NCBI GenBank assembly: GCA_001799895.1
Contig: MGUI01000058.1
Span: 1 to 62,390 of the forward strand
Length of the DNA stretch: 62,390 bases
Source: Elusimicrobia bacterium GWD2_63_28
Lineage (GTDB): Bacteria; Elusimicrobiota; Elusimicrobia; Elusimicrobiales; UBA9959
Direction: 5' to 3'
Under the pieces are notes generated by a model. The model saw nothing but the letters and a program-made list of their open reading frames with translations. It was not told the origin of the DNA and searched no databases. A program made the position numbers and the translations under genes. Positions within the stretch are counted from its first letter, which is position 1, and each line of letters begins with the position of its first letter. Positions 61,864 through 62,390 of the stretch are shown one piece after another.

Positions 61864-62390
61864 GGCGTCACCTTCCTTTTATCCGCGAAATGTACCAGCG
61901 CCATCAAGCCGAGGAACATCCCCAGCATCAGGCCGCGGGCCAGCGCCACCTGGAAGGTTATGGGCTTCATTATGGTGGCCCAGATAGAAGGCAGGCTGCC
62001 GATGAAGACCACCAGCAGGATGACCGGCGTAACGTACTTGATTACATATTTGAACACTATCGGCACCTTGATGTCGGCGCCGGCGTTGATCTCGGCCCAT
62101 CCTTTCTCCATGCCGAACACCCAGGCGAATAGTATCACTTCCGCCAGAGAGAACACCACCAGCGAAATGGTGCCGGCCCAGTAGTCGAATTCGCCGAAAG
62201 CCTCCTGCGACAGCACGCATGGTATGCCCAGCAGCAGCACGGCCCCGCCGAAGGCGAAGGCCGCCCAGCGGCGGTCCCAGCCGAAGCGGTCTTCCAGGAA
62301 GGCCAGCCCCGGCGTGCCCATGGCCAGCGACGAGGTGATGCCAGCGAAGAACAGCAGGCCGAACCACATGATGCCGGCCGCGGCCGACAG
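61860..62390 (-). CDS. Sodium:neurotransmitter symporter family transporter, C-terminal part
   Basis: The frame is open to the window's right edge, so the N-terminus is missing. The visible ~176 residues hold the last four or so membrane spans (FFAGITSSLAMGTPGLAFLE and VPIVFKYVIKYVTPVILLVV) typical of bacterial NSS (LeuT-like, MetP-like) symporters. It would import an amino acid with Na+. The small MetS-like subunit follows. Confidence 0.82.
   Translation of the reverse strand: MSAAAGIMWFGLLFFAGITSSLAMGTPGLAFLEDRFGWDRRWAAFAFGGAVLLLGIPCVLSQEAFGEFDYWAGTISLVVFSLAEVILFAWVFGMEKGWAEINAGADIKVPIVFKYVIKYVTPVILLVVFIGSLPSIWATIMKPITFQVALARGLMLGMFLGLMALVHFADKRKVTP

Overview
The window is a GC-rich, very gene-dense bacterial chromosome segment. 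Most same-strand neighbours overlap by ATGA or GTGA, and three convergent pairs overlap at their 3' ends. It encodes a complete type IV pilus assembly set with a secretin, an outer-membrane-type OmpA-like protein and polysaccharide machinery, so the cell is probably Gram-negative. The pilin types and PilM-N-O-P-Q order fit Elusimicrobiota. That assignment is an inference from gene content; no rRNA or universal marker is present to fix it. No prophage, transposase gene, CRISPR array or replication origin was seen.

Layout. 1-83: right-hand part of a structured repeat that recurs at 11403-11485. 112-3812 (minus): TPR protein, HhH-GPD glycosylase with 4Fe-4S motif, receiver-only response regulator, gamma-carbonic-anhydrase-like protein, flippase-like membrane protein. 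3882-11084 (plus): nadB, uvrA, two glycosyltransferases and a radical SAM protein. 11085-11560: non-coding, with two large inverted-repeat structures. 11561-13902 (plus): Wzm-like permease and a Wzt-like ATPase fused in frame to a class-IV-like histone-deacetylase domain. 13876-21165 (minus): an isoprenoid locus with a kinase resembling isopentenyl phosphate kinase, two prenyl-diphosphate-synthase-like proteins, a B12-type radical SAM protein, a UbiA prenyltransferase, an MfnB-like furan synthase, an unknown protein and a methyltransferase.

21189-24466 (plus): a compact RiPP-like operon of radical SAM enzyme, PqqD-type recognition protein, a 34-residue peptide with a lasso-type leader motif, a FabD-like acyltransferase and an HprK-like kinase. 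Next to it on the minus strand (24429-30268) lie two GT2 enzymes and a 1335-residue protein joining an S26 signal-peptidase-like domain, a beta-helix and a nucleotidyltransferase-like region. 30330-32054 is a TMTC-like membrane glycosyltransferase.

32043-49882 (minus): a gluzincin peptidase, four pilin-like proteins, PilC, PilB, secretin, PilP/O/M-N-like proteins, an OmpA-like protein and two O-antigen-ligase-like proteins with TPRs, which together suggest glycosylated pili or a linked surface glycan. 49942-50014 is tRNA-Thr(CGU). 50115-58834 holds a zeta-toxin-like kinase, an ECF sigma/anti-sigma pair divergent from a VIT-VWA protein with matching ECF promoters, and several envelope proteins. 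58845-60927 is an aldehyde:ferredoxin-oxidoreductase-family enzyme with a small ThiS/MoaD-like carrier. The window ends in a truncated NSS transporter with its 51-residue small subunit.

The strongest candidates for undescribed biology are the 21-30 kb RiPP-like locus, the isoprenoid-plus-furan locus, the ABC ATPase-deacetylase fusion, the two-copy structured repeat, and a recurring leaderless promoter arrangement (TATAAT-like box about 6 nt before the start codon).
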